Shown in pieces: positions 9,506-24,500 of a DNA stretch of 64,000 nt (positions are counted from its first letter, which is position 1; every line of letters begins with the position of its first letter). The position numbers were made by a program, and so were the translations under genes. This DNA comes from Haemonchus contortus (Eukaryota; Nematoda; Chromadorea; Rhabditida; Trichostrongylidae). The stretch spans positions 2,128,992 to 2,192,991 of the forward strand of contig LS997562.1 in NCBI GenBank assembly GCA_000469685.2. The letters are read 5' to 3'. The notes under the pieces are model-generated. The model worked only from the letters and a program-made list of their open reading frames with translations, made no database searches and had not been told where the DNA came from.

Positions 9506-12500
9506 CTATCTTTTGAGCGTGAGTAGAGCAATGGCAATACTGCAAGAGATCACATGGCCGAAAGCTGACTGCAGATGAACTGCTAATGCAAACTGTGGTG
9601 ACGCCGAAGTGGTAGTGGTCCGCAGACCGCATCGTAACACCGCAGCGACACAGTCCTAACAACCATTTGTCCTTATTTAAGTAATCAATAATCGATTGAA
9701 TCGGACTAACCTTTATGTTACGGTACTGGTATTGTGACGGTACAAAGCGTCACCGCATCAGGATTCTCTTAATCGTGCAAGACGATCATCAACCGAACGT
9801 TGGTTGTCTTGAAGAATTTCGCGTAGCAACCTCAACAGATGTGATTGGTCCTGATAGGAAACAATGGATACGGTAGTGAACTTACCTGGACACCATGAGA
9901 TTCCACTGAGGAATACCGTATTGTCCGAGCTTCTCAAAACGTAGTTTTATCTCACGTTCGATCGAGGACCTAAGCTCAATAAGAGCATCTTCCGACACCT
10001 GAACCATGCTGCCTGAAGTTGGTCCTGGTGGGTACAAGAAAAAAAAGCAGAACAAACCTGGCTGTAGGGGATCGATGGCGACTGTATAGTTTGGATCTCA
10101 TCCCATTTCTCTGTCAAACCAAGACCTCCAATCGCTAGATTTCTGAATCAGCCAATCACTATTAAAGTATTGGAAAAAATAGATATCGATCGGTAGAGCT
10201 ATGGAACAGACCGAGGTGCAACCCAGAAAAAAAATTATTCGGCACAAACATATGGGAACGGATAGGGGGCACGATGTGAACTTAGTAAAGCCTGCATAAC
10301 CTGGATGTGGGCTACGGTAGGAGGCGGGGCCATCAAACATTTATCTCGGATACTGTAAGCCAACTATGACTAAAGTTATAAACAATAAGCATCAATGAAG
10401 CATTTACCTGGGCTAGGGCTACCGCTTGGAATGAGCCACGCCGCTCTCAAGCTCAAGGAAACCGAAGGTGACTTATAGTTGGCTTATGGGCATTAATACA
10501 TTGTTCCTGGGATCTGAGAACCAAGTCTGGGGCACTCTCTGCACTTACACCACCAATTAGCAGGACTAATATTGATTAGCCCGTAATTTGATTTGCGATC
10601 GATAGTAATCGATATAAATCAAACCAAAAACTAACGCTGAGATCAAACTGTAGTTGACTGGGATGAGCACTGGATTGAATATTGCCCGTAGAGATTTTTC
10701 GGTGTGATAATTGTGCCAACAGATGTCAATGTGACACATAGCATCCGTTTGATGAATAAATAGATCGTACAATACAAAACATACATATTGATCGTACTGA
10801 CAAGTGCAAGAATTTCCCTACCATCGCATGGATTCACAAAAATAAATGCCATCCGATAAATTACAAAAACATATGCAGCTTGTGCTCCTTCGGGTAGTGC
10901 GAATCCTAAAGTTAAGCAATGAAAAAGGTGATTATTGATCCAAAGTTGAAGCGAAATCCTACGAGCACTAGGCAGCAAGGTATCCCAAATGAAAGCAGAC
11001 CAGCAACAAAGCAATGTTGGCATGTTTCTTCTTCCAATCACCACAACCAAGCGATAGGAACTGGAATATCGTTGAGTACCGACCAGGAAAAAAGAAACAA
11101 GTAAACAAACAAATAAATAGTTACGAAGTTTACAGAATAATCAGCAATGCAAACGGTGTCGACAAGCGCTTAGCTGGGAGCATAATTCTCTTGAAAAACA
11201 TTCCGATCATTCTGATGCCAAAAAATCTGATCTTCCGTCATAATCATGGGGTCAGGAAGGCTAAGCGTCCTTTTTAGTGGTATCAGCCAAGTGCAAGGAG
11301 GGAAATAGCAATAGGGGAAAGGAAGTCGAGAAGTCTCATTGACTTTGACATTATTTCCCAGAAAATGAAGATGGTATATGGGAAAATGACGAACTGTCAC
11401 ACTCATATTCCAATGATCCAATCTCGGATGGATACCCACACAAGGCAACAAAGTCTTCCATCTCTCCGGGATTTTTTTATTTGTACCAGACCGTCTCCGA
11501 ATATTAACCAGCAAAGTACCGACTTTGTACATTGGTTGACCACAACAACTCATTGCCATAGGTCATAGGTCAATTACGCATTTAAACCGCTACTGCGATT
11601 CTGATTGGAATATCGAATGCGGGCGCGTCCCAAAAACACGCGCAACTTAACTCCAAAACACCTCACTCTATATCTTTTATGTTTGTCAATCTAAAAAATT
11701 CTGCGAATTAATGAGAGTTAGTGAAGGAAGCGAAAAAAAAAACGAGACGGTTCTACAAACGTAAAAAATCTCTGCTCGAACTCGGATGAATAATTGACAT
11801 TTCCAAATAAATGATCCTCGCGTGGGTGGCTGATAACGGAAAACCTTCAGCATAATATTAGATGACCAAAACGAGTTTGGCTACCCTTACTAGTAAAGCC
11901 AGACTTTGTACTCCAATTTTTCCGAACAGACCTACCTTAAACAGCTGAAACGCAATCAGGAGACAGATCAAACCTTTTCCGTTGTAGTCCAGAGGTCCAC
12001 AGAACCAGGGAAAAGCACCGGGTCGACGACAAACGGTACCATACTAACTAATCGAGCTGCAACTTCTATAGTGTGCATTGGACTTGAGCTTGGATGAGGT
12101 ACTGAAGACGGTGGATTGACAGGATCGAGAAACCTGAACACAACAGTTTGAGGATGAAGAGCAGTACTAGTATGCCAGTGAAGTACATATTTTCAGTGCT
12201 CGCTCTATCTAAATCTGGCGAGTGCAACCTGGCAATTTTTTCTGTCGTCGTCTATAGTATCAAGAAAAGTTTAACCACATTACACAATGGGTAACCACGC
12301 CCACACACTTCAAAACAAAGATACTTTGGTCTATTCCAGAGGTCAGAAACGAAGGAAAAAGGACGACAGTAAATTGCTCACGTCGAGACATCGAAATGAT
12401 ATTGGGTTACACTCAAGCCCTTTCAATTATCAATTTTTACAAGTCTAAAAAGAACCTAACGACCCACCTACAGGCCAGTATTGCTTTGCCATTGATATCG

Positions 12501-15500
12501 GTCACGAGAGCTGTGTAACGACGAGATTCATACATTGCACTACATGCTTTGACCCATGCATTGCATTGAGAGAGCACCTGAAAAACGTCGAAACCGATAT
12601 TGATTGGTATTGATTGATATCGACAACCACAACTTAAGTAACAAAATGACTACCTTTTCATTTTCAACGGCTCCAGCTCGTCGTGGAGCTGTAATTCGTG
12701 GTGGGACCATTGGAGGATCAAATGCAATGAGCACCTTCACGTAAGACGGTCGGTCGGGCATACTGAAATCCTGCCGAAATTCTCTAGTTATGGGGAACTT
12801 TCGCTCTCTTTCAGAGTCTTGGCAGAGAAAAAAAGTTCCCACCCTCAGTTTCGCTCCCCTCATTGTGAAGGTATAGCAGTAAATAAAGGTGAGACATCTC
12901 AATTGAACCTCTTTGGGTTCAGAATTCACCTGCAACTAATTGGGTGCTTTCGCCTTCTTACCAGGTGTGTTGGACACTGCTCAAGTAGCTCATTTGCAAA
13001 GGGATAAAAGAGGACGTCAAAGTGATCTAGGGGTCTCCAGCTTCTTGTCCCCCTTCCGTTTCGTAGGGTCCAAGAATTTCGTTGACCTCTCGGGGTGGTT
13101 GCACGTTTTGAGGGGATTGGAACACATTCCACACCACTTCAACTCCTCCATAAACTTGTACCCTAATAGCGTTGGAAGACTTCAATAGCACGACCTTGAA
13201 TATTTTCTCAAAGCATACTTGTATCCACTAAAAAAAGTCGGTCGTTGAATACGTAGCCATCCATCCACTTTTCCTTTCGAGTAGACAGTCGAAAATGGAA
13301 TCTCAACCCAGCCGATAAGACGTCGCACAAGCTGCTCGTGAACGATATTCACCATACGATCATCCTTGTCCAAACTGTTCACAATCTAGAAATACCGTAA
13401 TTGAGTTGAGTACGTAATCCGAATTGAGAAAGTGAATAAATTTATTTTCTCTTGTCTGCTTTTCAGGTGTCTGCTGGTCGAACATATGCCCTCTGGGTGT
13501 GGTGCGTTAGCAACGAAATGGTCGCGTCGCGGTGAAAGGGGCGAAGGAATGTAGCAGGATGCGGCAGTAGGTAAGAAATACAAGAACAAAAGTACTAATA
13601 GTAGAGTTATGCATAAAATAATGATCGCATATCGATGGAGCTGTATGAAGAACGCTAGAGCTCTAATAATGGCGAATGAGTGGTCCGCGACAGCCGCGTG
13701 CGGCGAATCGATTACCCAAAATCGTTCCTAACGCCCATCTCCCTATTTCAGAAGAGTAGCAAAAGTAAGGTGTGGTATCGTATATTTTCCCTAACGATAG
13801 AATTTAGGTTTATTCGCTATTGTTCAGGAATCCGAGAAAGAGGAGGCCCAGTGAAGTATGACGTGTATCCCACTTCATACTCCCACACGAGTCTGTTTTC
13901 ACATCGCCTATACCGAAGGTATGGGGAGTCTCATCGAATTAGACAGGCATCGGTCCCTGTTCTTCTGTACTTTCAGGAAATCTCAAATGCGAACCTTTAT
14001 ATGGGGTTCGGAGAGATCTGAAAACCTGGGAGGTCATTCCATTTGTGAGAGAGAAGCATGTGCACAGTCCTCGAACTTGGAAAGCGAACTAGTTCAGAGT
14101 AAGGAGGTGGCGTACTTCTTCACAACTCTATCGATTCTTCAGATTGGATCCGTTCAAAGCTAGTCGAGCCTTGTATACCTTCAGAACGGCCCGAGTGGTG
14201 GGCGACTGCATCAAAAGAAAGGAGCTTCGATTTGAACAATAAGTGGATACATAAAATAGTGCTCAGGCGAAAGAAATCAGCCACGACCCCTATCCTTTGT
14301 GGTATCCCAGTAGATAAGTGTACGACGCATCCCAGCAGAATTCAAGAATAGACTTCTACTGTTTTACTTTACCTGGGCCCGGACGAGTCGTCAAGGTACC
14401 TCAGACATGACTCATTCGGGGTTATCAGTCCCAAACCTTGCGAAAGTCGGCTATTTCACGTAATCGATGACGCTTGTTTGAATAGGCTCGTCGATCCGCC
14501 CACTCCCGAAGAATTCTCGATAAAAAGGCTCCTAACAGCTCTTCGGGCAGCAACTCGCTCCACACTATCAGCATGTCTTATCAAGTACGTCATGAGTTTT
14601 TTGCCACCTAGGCCTTTTCGACTTGTTTTACCTATGAATTTCAATTTCTAGGGATATCCCGGTGGCGGTTATTCGCCCTATGGACAACAGTATCCTCATC
14701 CTCCTCCTCCTCCACAATTATATCCAGCTCCACCTCTGCACGTGGCACCACCTCCGGTAGGTCATAGTGTAGTAGAGCCTTTACTCTTTTTACGGTCAAT
14801 AGCTGTTAAGTAGAGCTCATCGGGCGACGTTTATGGTGAATTACCTGGAAAGCCATACATTTTGCATGTATTGATTAGTTTATCTGAACCTCTGTACTGG
14901 CCATTATTTGGATGCTTCTATGGAACTTCGCTAAGCATGGGAATAAAGGAATAAGTATGGCTGACCAGGATATCACAGTAGAAAACAAAAATCGGAGCTG
15001 TGCCTCCACAGTATTTTCTCTAGTAAATAACATTTTCAAGCATAAATTCTTCAGGTTGTGATCCGCGAGGATCATCATCATCACGATCCTCACCATCACC
15101 ACCACGAACATCATCACAGTATGTTCCACCATCAGCATCTTCACCACCATCATTACCATCGTCACTGTCATCATCATGACTGTTAGGCACCGAGAAATTC
15201 TCTTCTACGTGATATATGGAAAAATTTGTATCTAAAGACTTGTATGTATTTTTATGTATGGGTAATGAAGATTCAAATTTAATGATTAATCGGAAAATGC
15301 CATCGAATAATTGAATATCCCAAATCATTTTACACCATCAAACACCTCGCCCGACAGTTTTATCTTGAAAAGATCTGGAAAAAATGGATCAACCAATGAT
15401 CACTTATAGCGGGCCACCGGTGCCACTGGCGGTGAAAAGGTGGATCAAACTGGAAAAAATGGAATTAAAAAATTTAGAAGCTCATTCATAGTGAGCAACC

Positions 15501-18500
15501 GGTGAACCATTGACACAGGCCATGGCGCTCAGGAATCTTTCCCAAACTTTAAGTTCATATGTCCAAGCCTACAACATCCTAGGAAGGAATTGTAGTGGCC
15601 AAAGAAAGTAACGCTGCTCTTCAGAAACCCGGATCAGACCAAACCTACTAAGCCATCCATAATTCAAGTGCATAGCAAGATTAATTCCAACAGAAATTAC
15701 GTAAAAACTGAGATGTCAACCTTGTAATTCAATTATGTACACTCAATTAGGTCAGTAATTTTAAACGAAAATCAAGTGGTTGGCGCATCTCCGAGAGCCC
15801 GACTGAGGCTGATTGGAGATCATTCTTGTGATCTCATAAATTCTGAACTTTTGTTGAAACGTTTTGCCAGAAATTTCTTTTTTTTTCGATCAATCTTGCT
15901 TATTCAAATCTTTGATCTTAGGCGGTTTCATTTTTGGTTGAACCGCATGTGATCGCTCTTATCATCCCAGAATGCCTATCAGGTCTAACAAAAGGCTGGG
16001 AGACATGGTTCGATTGGCTTTTCGGGTCATATCGAAACTATTCTTAGCAGCCTTTCGTTCATGCTTTCACTCCTGAGTAAAACTAATGGATGAGGTCTCA
16101 ACGATACAGTCCTACCAAAGGTAGGTGCTCCAAAACATGGGTAGACATACGGTAGCATGTATGAGAGTCTTGACGACCAACATTGCCCCACTTTGCACTG
16201 GAACATGTCTCGACCCGAGATAAACGGAATTTTTCCACAAATCCAGCCCACAAACTCATTGCGCCCACTTTATTGAGCTTTGATGGAAGTGTGCCTGAAT
16301 TCGCTCAGTGCTGAAAGCCTCAGTTCTCTAAACGTCCAGCTTTTTCCCGACTTTTTGAATTTTTCATGCTGTCTTTGAGATTTCCAAAATCTATTCTACA
16401 CATTGTTCTTCTAGAGGAAGGAAGGTGCAGAGGATACGACTTATATTCAGTAGTTTCTTTGATATCATCAAGTCGAGCCAAATGGCATCTGATCGTTGGA
16501 GTGGATTGGATCAGGCTCTCGCTGGGTGAGACCCAGTAGACATCGCTTCCTGGTAAGGCTGATAAGAAATGCCTAGCACGGATCTTACGATGCGGAAATG
16601 CCGTATCAAAGCTATGAACGTCATTCTAATGTCAACACAAGGTAGAGCCCTTCAGAGACCAAAGACTTCTCAATTAGAGGGCCTCTATTGGCTTACATTT
16701 GATCGGCTATGTGTTGTTCTAAGGCAAACCAGTATAGTCAGTGCTTCTTTTTGTCCTCCCTTCCATTATTCAAAAGAGCTGCATGAAAGACCGAAGGAAC
16801 CATTGAATTACAAGGCTACCAAAATAAAAAAAGGGTTTCAAAGTCTAGATTTCTCTGAAAAAACTTTCTGTCAACAAAAGGCACTCTGGAATTCAAGTAT
16901 TTCTCGTAGCATAATGCGTTTTGTAGCAACAAATGCTACGAAACCTACCTATTGTGTCACATGGTATTTACACAGAATTTTCGCATCAATCGTTACCATT
17001 TCGGGGGTGAATAATAGATAAAACGACAACTTCGCCCAGTCAAAGATCACCTTACATGAAAGAAGCACATGAGAAGAAAAGGAAACAGATTGGTCCACTT
17101 TTGAGCATCCAGTTTTCATGAAAAAAACAGAAAAAATAAAAATCAAATGGGGGAACGCTGCAGAAGCGCTTCAAATCCCCGTTGTGAACCTGATTTTCAA
17201 ATCAATACTGCCAACAGACCTGACTGGAAGGATCAAAGCCTTGTTAAACTATTGAGGAGAATGTGCAATAGGTTTGTAATTTTGTTTAGAAAAATCCAAG
17301 AATTTGTACCTGATCGTAAACGTTCAGCTTGATGCAATCGATTATTGATTTTGGATCGTCAGCACCATTGACGGGAAGAGACAGACCATGTTGCCAGTTT
17401 GGATTTCGTCCTGATACCGACGGAGTGCATCGGATACTGTTCTGAACGAAAAAGCATAGTTTAGAGTAGCACAAAAATGCGCCTTTATTCTATTCGTGAC
17501 TCGCCGCCATACTCTCGACGCGACGCATGTTTGTTGCTTCGCATAACGCGAGTGTGCCGAAGTATAAACATGACTGTCGGTCGAGTGTTTACGTTATTTC
17601 AAAAACTCTGTTTAATTGATAAAAATAAATAAAAGAAACGTTTAGTCTGACCAATCAACAAAACAGACAAAACAGTGACATCACCTGAAATGTCACTTCA
17701 ATAACTGTGTGGAGCTGACCGTCACTTCTAGTTGGCAAATTCACTGCCGCCTGCAGATTTATCATCAGATTTAACGAAGTCGGCGAGAAATTCTGAAACA
17801 TACGTAAACAATGTGACCAGGCGGGTGTACATAAGTATAAACACTGCTCACTTGTTGTCGAATCGGTGTTCGTCGCATTGGTTTCAACTTTCGCGACAGA
17901 TCAGCTGGTCCGAAAAGAGAACCAATAGCTCCGAATAGTCCTGGTAGCGGTTCTTCGCGGACGATTTCTGAGTATGATAGTTCAGCAGCGTCTTGGTCAC
18001 GTTCCAGAAGTTTCGTTCTGGAAGTCTGATTTGCTTGTCGCTCTGCCAGAAGAAAGTTCTGTTCTATTTCGCGGTACAGGTACCGTACCTGAGTTTGACT
18101 GCATGGGCGAACCCAATTGCACGAGCTCCGTCGACGGCGGTACGAAATTTCGTTTTCTGACGGCGATCGTCACCAAGTCTTACAGAGGGCACGTCGATGT
18201 CCGATCCGTCGATGGGGATCCTAGAATGAATCGATAAGGAAACCGTATGGCTCTGGCTGATCGATATAAAACAGCAATTGAGCCTTAATTTCCAAAAGTT
18301 AGGTTAAGGTCGACAAATCACAAAATATATAGACCATGCAGTCTCACCTCCCAACGGCGTTCCGCTTACGGTATCTTCTTTCTAAAGCATTCCATCGTGG
18401 GTTTGAATCAAACTCCTCATCGGAAACAAGGCGTACTCCAGGAGGAATGATCGAGAAAGGCCCGTCATTCGTGACCTCAAAGCAAACGGAGAGTAGCGAG

Positions 18501-21500
18501 TTACGAGTGCTAAGAGTTCCACTCAGAATCAGCAAGGAGCCTGCTGTGTAAGCCGAAAAACTCTTCAAAAAAGGAAGAATCGAAACCCATTTTTAGACCT
18601 TTGCGATGGACTGATACTGATCTCGATTTGATATCAATTGCTTAATTAACAAACAAGTAAATAAACAAGGGAGCACTCCCTTTTTTCGCCACTCCCATCA
18701 CGACCCATTGACTGATCAAATGTGATCATACATTGAGACGGAGCTTTTTGAAGGTGACCGATCAGTAAGAGCGTTTCCAAAAATATTATATTATGGTCAC
18801 CGATGATTACTTGATCGAGACGGGTCCGGGAACTTCTCCCCTAACACGGCGTCGCAGACTCCGCACCCGCCGCCTATCGCGGAATTGCGATGGAAGATTG
18901 GAGCGCGCAATTTGTGAGGTAGGGAGTCCTTTAATTATTTGAATTGGCTGGCCGCTCTTCTCAATTCCAATGCGGTCTTGATCGTCGTTTATGTAGGAGG
19001 GGTCATTCTAATTAATCAAGTCTAATAAACACGAAAACGAAAAAGAAACAGAAGAAAAAACGATTAAATCTAATAAAAAAGCAAGGCAATCAACGAAAAA
19101 TTCCGCGTCCTATCGATTGGCGGGAGTACGGTAATTGCAGTGACATTTGCCGCATGCCGCAAGGGAGAATGCCGCGATAGGGGAGAAGTTCCGTTACCCG
19201 ATCGAGACGACCGGATAATCGCGAAGTAAAAGGGGCGGGGCAAACACATGACGTTGGCGTCACTCGAATATTCATATTGTTTTTTGAACTAAGAGTGAGT
19301 GACCTACTTCTGTGAAATTTTTTTGAATTTAAATCGATATCAATCAGTACCGATGATCACTTACCGTCACTGGAGCGGCGCTTTCTCGTCGCTTCGTTCT
19401 GGCTTCTGTTGACCAAGATGAGCGAGCAGTAAGGGTACCATTCACAGAACTAAATACTTGTATGTATGCTATTCTATCCTATACAGATTCGTCATGCAGA
19501 AAAAAATTGCAGGCTTGCGAATAAGCTTCTTTGATCGGTATTGTCGATTTTTCAGAAATAATTAAATTCCTTACTTGTCCGTATTCTCAAAAGGTATCCG
19601 AGCCGGAGGTGGATCATTGTTATCCGTGGCAGGCAGGGGAATGTTAACCTAAATTGTGGAACTCATTTTGCGCTTACTACCTTTCATAGCGTTCAATGTT
19701 GCATAAGTGTGGAGTAATGGGTTAGGACCGTGACGCTCTCAGAGCCATATGATCAATTTCTTGCCCGCAGCTCTGCTTCTAAACAAGTCTGCATCACCAA
19801 AAAGTAGAAAGAACCTACAGAAACCAATAATTGCCTAACAGTATTGAGCGGAGACCGTGATGTTCCTTTTACTATTTGCTGTGTACTGATCGACTTTCCA
19901 CTTACTACCCCGTCTTAACACTTTTTAAAAGGGTCAGGAAGATCTTATCCTGTGGGCTGAAACTAACCTTTGCAAGTGTTTTCTTTGTAGTACCAACTTT
20001 CTCAACGATCGTAGCGGTGATAGATTTTGGTTCCGATACTATCTGAACAGAACAATATTGAAACATTCTGTTGGTGACTGACGCTGAGCAAAGAAGCACC
20101 TAACTGGGTCGAATATGTTATTAATATTAAAATCCAAACACGAGGCAACGGTCTCCATCTATGAAGGAGCCGCGTTGAGACCGCGCGCATTGCATCCTGG
20201 TCGTCTCCATACGATCGGCTGAGCGACGATATGAAAATTTCTTACAGGAAGTCTTACAAATTTCGCCTACTGCCCATAGATGTCATTATTTTACACGAGA
20301 CATGCTGCAACCGCACACGTCTCACTCCGAGAGGCTCAACCCGACTTTGGCAGATGAATAAAGAAATCAATTATTTCCATGAAAATATGAAGGGAAGATA
20401 AATATTCGGGCGACATCTTCTGAAACCTTTTGACCCACCTCTAAATTGTAGATTTGGTCGAATTTGTACTGGAAGCTCTCCAATGGCACCGACTTCGATT
20501 TACATATAAAATATCATTGAAGTGGAGAACCACATGCAACGTTGTCTTCTTCAGCGTCTCTAAAATATCATCGATTGAAGTATCAATCAATAGCCAGAGT
20601 GACGACGCCGAAAAAAAACCCTCCAAACAAATAGCCCACCAATTCGTGTTCGTTCGGCGGCTGGAAGAGCTCCCACAGGGGTTAACGGACCATCTATTGT
20701 CATTTTTCCCAGTAGGGATCTGAAATGAATTCCTGAAAAAGTAGGAGCCTAGGCCTAACTAGACCCCACCCATGAAGTCGATCGATATTTTTCGGCATTA
20801 CCGTTTCTCAAGCTCACCCATTTTCACGATCCGCTTGATCAACTGTGTACATCAAAGACGAAGTCGTGAAGCCCTGTTGATTTCTGCAATTCTCCATATT
20901 GGCATATTCTTCGGCTAGACGTTCTGCTCCACTCCTCACTTCCCCGTACAGTTGATTGGCACGTTCTCGGAGGGTCGACGATTCCTCACTGAAAAGTTCA
21001 CCACGATAAGACAGTTGTCCATTCCTGTGTCTCCCTCTTAAACTAAGAAATTTAAGTTTTGGCGATGATCCCGACAACTATACCTTGATTGTCAGAAGTC
21101 AAGCATGAGGTTTCACTGAAAAAAGTTCGATTCAGACAATAGTGGGCGGTATGGAATTTGATACGCCTACTGGACGAGTTGTCCAGGTCCAATTAGAGCG
21201 ACGGTCAAGCAGTTGTGAATATGCCCCTGTTCTCGCTTTGATATTAGGTGGGGCGAAATGTTCAAGTTAGTGATGGGTGGGAGTCACATCCACAGGACGA
21301 GTTTTCCAGGACTACTCATTGATGATGCAAAAATGCTCAAGTTTCCCTCAATTTGGTCGAAGGTAAGCTCAAGTGTGGGAATGGAGGGTTACAGTAGGTT
21401 TTGCGTGCCAGCTGGACGAGTTGTCTAGGGTTTTCTGGCACCGACAAACGAGGAGCTGAGGAGATATTACGTTTACATGCCGTCGACCGGCGCTCTTTGA

Positions 21501-24500
21501 CATGAAGGTTCAACATGCTCACTGGACGAGTTGCTCGAATCGATTTACAATAACGCCCAATAGGTAGATCTCGTCCCATGCTCTTTCGAGTTTCCAACGA
21601 ATGCTACTTCTTACTCTCCGAACCTACTGAACGAGTTCTGCCCTATTACCTACTGCAAAACTTATAAGTAACATTTGAACTAGCCTTGTCGGTGCATTTT
21701 CAGCATCCATCAAAGCATCAGTCATTTTATTGATACGCTCACATTGTTCATCGTAGAGACTAGTCAGACGAACGTGGATTTTGTCCTAAAACGTCGTTTC
21801 TCTGGTCAGATGACCATCTAGACAATTCGGCCACCTCTACAGCTCTCCTCATACCTCCTCACTAGCTAATGGATGTTTTTCGAAGAGAATACCACCGAGA
21901 TATAGGTCCAATTGGACGTATTCACTGCCACGTATCTCGTCCACAAATGTCTCCCATGGCTCCGCCTTCACATAGTTGTAGAGTATATCGTCGTTTTGGA
22001 TTATCTGCAGTAAATAACCAAGATCAAGGATAAAAGACACTTCTATAGGTAAAATTGTGAAGAGAAACAAACAAATACATCTGCTAATGCCAATAGAGAG
22101 CAAATAAAGAAAAGACACAGAGTCCTTTATTCGCTCTGCGTTTTTACAGTGATCCAGAAGCACAAAAACGCCGTTAAACCGTTCGCAAGTCCCCGGAAAA
22201 TCTCAAGAGTGTGGACCTACCTTCAAGGGCTTCACATACATGGACTCGTCAATCCGGCGGAGCTTGCCGTCTGTGAAAAATTTATCCGACAATCGCTGGG
22301 TCATTCGGGTTAGGGTAACCGATCTGAAAAAACCATTTAACATTTTTTCAACAAGAGTGAGCTTTTTAAGAAGGCCTTGCCAATCGAATTGTACCGACTA
22401 AATGTGGGTCAAGACGTGCCGCTGTCATCACCTCGTCAAGACTAGGTCGCAGCTGGCACGGCAACCTCGACTGTGACATACATAGTTGTGCCGAGATCTT
22501 CATTTTTAATCTGTTCATTCTTCGACCAAACATCGTTATGACATCTAACAAGGATCACGGACCAAGTAAAAAAATTGCATGTGGTAGCACTCCCCTCACA
22601 CCAATTATCAGGAGACCAAGTACTAGTCATGGTGATATCCCACCCCCTCGAAAGGACAGAAACGTAGACATTAGTGGACTCTTGCAGGCCTTTATTATGG
22701 CCCAAGCACCTGATCAAAGACAGTTCCAGTTTTGCGTGAGAGTCGTGTGCGTGGCGTAATCCAGTGCCGGGGTTCGCATCTGACAAATGCTCTACCGACC
22801 TGGAAGGGCTCTGCGAATCGCTATCGAATCTTACCCATTGTTGGCTTCCAAATCGAGTGGCCGGGCATCATAATAAACCAGATTGGGATCAACATCGTTG
22901 ACCATTTCTGCTCGGCGGTAATTCAACAGGGGTCCTACTGCTTGAGGTGGTTGGTCCTGAAGGGACATAGGTTGTTACTGTTATAGTTATTCAATCGCAT
23001 TACTGTATAAATAGCAAACCTCTTTCTCATAATCTTCGACGAAAAATGCATACTGTACGTCATCGGGTGGATAAAACGACTTCTGTTCTTGCAGAAAACG
23101 TGCTCCAATCTGAAAAATTCCGGATTATTCGCTATTTTAGGAAAGAAGGAACTCGAGAGGAAGAAAACTGGATGAGAAATGGCTGTTACAATGATTCTAA
23201 TTCATTCGCTGGATCGGATGTAAATAAAGCCGAAGTAGCAGATATGTTCAAAGGATTTGGATGAAATAAAAAAGGACGTCAGCCTCAATCAACAAAAGGC
23301 TAGTAGATAAGAAACTCAGGACAGTGAGGAAAGTAGTATTAGTTTATGTGTCCTGCCTACGAGTATGCAATCGATGAACGTATACGCTACAATTGTGAGG
23401 GGGCCTACCCGTACCTTCAGAGAATGCTCGATTTGCTCGTCAACCGATTTCAGTTCACCTTCGGTTGGTCCTTCCTGGAATACAATACAACAATTTACGG
23501 TAAGTGAAACATATGTACATAGGGTAGTATTCCCCGAATGAGAGAAAAAAGAGAAAAAAGAGGAAGGAAAAGAGAGAATGAAAAGAAGAGCATGATCCTT
23601 TTTCGAGGAAAAACATGATCCTTTTTCATCTTCACAGTCTATAGACGAAGTGACAACAAGTTTCAAGAACACTACGTCGTAATAAATAGGGCAACATCAA
23701 GTGGTGAGTTTTAGGCATCATAAGGGAGGCGGCACGGAGTAAGTCATCAGGAAAAGCACTTTACTTGACAGAATTTAACCAAATTAGTCTTGATCTGCTT
23801 AAAAAGCATGAAGATTGCAAGCTAGTGTCCATGTCTTTATTGTTGCTATGCCTTTATTTAATGCCTCACACTAGTTAGTTGACCCGCTGCACGGGATATC
23901 ATTCGGGTCTTTTGACCATCACCCAATGACTCGTCTAAATGTCGCCTTTATTCTCCCAAGTTCGACATTTTTTTTTTGTTATTAGTGATGTAAAGTTGTT
24001 CTCTGTAACAAATGTACGATCTCTGCTATACTCGCAGTTCTAGCGACTTCTTGTGCGTTTTCTCGATAGTCATCAGATGCCTCGGATGTTTGAACAAACA
24101 AAGGACCTCAAGTGAGTTCGAAGAACGAAGTGAATATTTCGATTCCAACCTCCTGATGGATGGTAAGGCGACGTTGAAGCCGTTTCGCCAGCTGTACTGA
24201 GCCTCGCTTTCGTTCTACTGTTTTTTCGGCCTAAAACTTGATTACTCGACAATATGATCAGCAACGTATGTCATGGAGATGTACAACACATAGCTTACAA
24301 TATATGGAATGAATCGGAACACAGTTCAATATAAAATCTGCCACCAATCGGGTGGGTATATCACTTGAAGGTGCCGTTCACGGTTTTGAGACGCTGGAGG
24401 TGACAAAGATCGATCGATGTAAGAAGAAGAAAGCTTCAAAAAAAAAGCAGTAAAAATTGGGATTGTACAAAGTTCTGACGATGCAAGTGGCATGAGAGGG

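Noticed and set aside
13680..14163. Plus-strand ORFs starting MVRDSRVR and the one at 43114-43323
   Set aside because: Both are frames over repeat family B and flanks; the similarity between them is at the DNA level and extends beyond the frames.
8194..15186. His-tag-like tracts as possible vector contamination
   Set aside because: They belong to two diverged paralogues with introns and nematode-type splice sites, not to a cloning vector.
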